Assembly (NCBI GenBank): GCA_017997825.1
Contig: JAGOEH010000007.1
Coordinates: 1-45,087 of the forward strand
Source: Candidatus Delongbacteria bacterium
GTDB lineage: Bacteria; JAGOEH01
Direction of reading: 5' to 3'
DNA length: 45,087 nt
In this document: one piece after another, positions 44,647-45,087 of the stretch
Numbering within the stretch: position 1 is the stretch's first letter
Layout of the letters: each line of letters opens with the position of its first letter
Program-made: the position numbers and the translations under genes
Notes under the pieces: generated by a model
Databases searched by the model: none
The model's input: the letters and a program-made list of their open reading frames with translations, nothing else
What the model was told of the DNA's origin: nothing

Positions 44647-44675
44647 ATTATAAAACAAATCAGGGCAGGTGTCAA
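44647..44675 (-). promoter_or_regulatory. Perfect-consensus sigma70 promoter
   Basis: On the minus strand TTGACA (44670-44675), a 17-nt spacer and TATAAT (44647-44652): both hexamers and the spacing match consensus exactly. The next start codon on this strand is at 44361, leaving a leader of about 280 nt. Confidence 0.82.
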
Positions 44676-44726
44676 GGAAATAGTGGTCATAGCCGGATAC
44701 TTCGTAACCGGAATGGGGCCATTGAG

Positions 44727-45087
44727 CTATTCGAGCGGAGTTACTGGGTGCCGGGATCGATGGTGAGTGAGATAGCGGCTGATGAAGGACTCGATCCGGT
44801 CGAGACTTGCCTCAATATTCAGTTCGGATTGCCGGAGCGCCAGGCATCGATCAGGCTGGAGGGGAGCCCAGCGAGCAAAATTTTCCGGATCATCGGGGTA
44901 GATCACCAGTTTGGGGATTCCAAGGGCTTCGGCGATGTGGGCCGGACCGCTGTCGTTCCCCATAAAAAACCGGCTGTGATCAATCAGAGCCATCAAATCC
45001 CGGATTCTTGATCTGGATATGATTCGTTCCGCCGGAATAAAGGAAAAGGCATCGGCTACGATTTGACGATCCTGGGCTGAGGCGATG
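44727..45087 (-). CDS. GT9-family glycosyltransferase, N-terminus beyond the window
   Basis: Only the last 119 residues are visible; the frame stays open to the right edge with no start. FMGNDSGPAHIAEALGIPKLVIYPDDPENFARWAPL is the GT9 heptosyltransferase donor-binding motif (compare NDGGMNHLSAAV and SDSGPAHLANAY in the two other GT9 genes here). The upstream visible part (RQIVADAFSFIPAERIISRSRIRDLMALIDHSRF) fits the preceding helix. A role in LPS core or O-antigen assembly is the family expectation. Confidence 0.85.
   Translation of the reverse strand, partial: IASAQDRQIVADAFSFIPAERIISRSRIRDLMALIDHSRFFMGNDSGPAHIAEALGIPKLVIYPDDPENFARWAPLQPDRCLALRQSELNIEASLDRIESFISRYLTHHRSRHPVTPLE

Overview
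The window reads as a Gram-negative bacterium of the FCB (Fibrobacterota/Chlorobiota/Bacteroidota) superphylum, probably a lineage outside Bacteroidota proper. Evidence: an LpxC-FabZ fusion, many secreted proteins ending in a type A (Por/T9SS-like) sorting domain with an N-P-F motif, a Fibrobacter-type FISUMP domain, and roughly 50% G+C. The clearest promoters here are sigma70-like (TTGACW, 17-nt spacer, TATWWT), not the TTG/TAnnTTTG type of Bacteroidota. No rRNA, tRNA, CRISPR array or intact insertion sequence was seen.

Layout. (1) 1-7910, minus strand: one long operon from a good promoter at 7882-7910, in the order bamA, ompH/skp-like, lpxD, lpxC-fabZ, lpxA, a DciA/DUF721-like gene, gyrB (cut by the left edge). 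It joins outer-membrane protein assembly and lipid A synthesis to replication genes. (2) 7914-10137: dut with its terminator, a GT4 glycosyltransferase and a small zinc-ribbon protein. (3) 10296-17465, minus: a secreted beta-propeller/NodB-fold protein and two tandem paralogous 852-residue WD40 proteins with sorting domains. (4) 17714-21891, plus: an array of helically phased direct repeats, then an operon of a small exported protein, a double jelly-roll protein, a histidine kinase and an OmpR-type response regulator. The regulator's receiver domain is interrupted by a run of 6-residue repeats. (5) 22095-25448, minus: a duplicated module A'-B'-B-A of exported/membrane proteins of unknown function, preceded by a promoter and a broken reading frame. 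(6) 25607-32373, minus: a phosphodiester glycosidase-like protein, a FISUMP protein, a Ycf48-like propeller protein, a metzincin-type protease with a beta-helix and sorting domain, and a small secreted partner. (7) 33228-33932: a head-GIN (DUF2807) protein. (8) 34054-41399: two divergent envelope-polysaccharide operons. Minus: GT9, nucleotidyltransferase, CDP-glycerol-type transferase. Plus: GT2, LtaS-like phosphoglycerol transferase, WaaF-like heptosyltransferase. Together they suggest an LPS core decorated with phosphopolyol groups. (9) 41496-43502, minus: an AAA ATPase plus RloB-like TOPRIM pair, a candidate defence system. (10) 43900-45087: a small membrane protein and the 3' part of another GT9 gene.

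The most unusual feature is a family of 18-bp, GC-rich, partly palindromic tandem modules embedded in frame in three unrelated genes: the response regulator (21190-21341), the LtaS-like enzyme (39920-40045) and the WaaF-like enzyme (40638-40786). The modules share a core and, in two genes, an identical 14-bp end (GAGCACCTTGCTCA). They are read in two different codon phases, and the two main unit types have no stop codon in any of the six frames. This looks like a DNA-level element that spreads through coding sequence, comparable in concept to Rickettsia palindromic elements.
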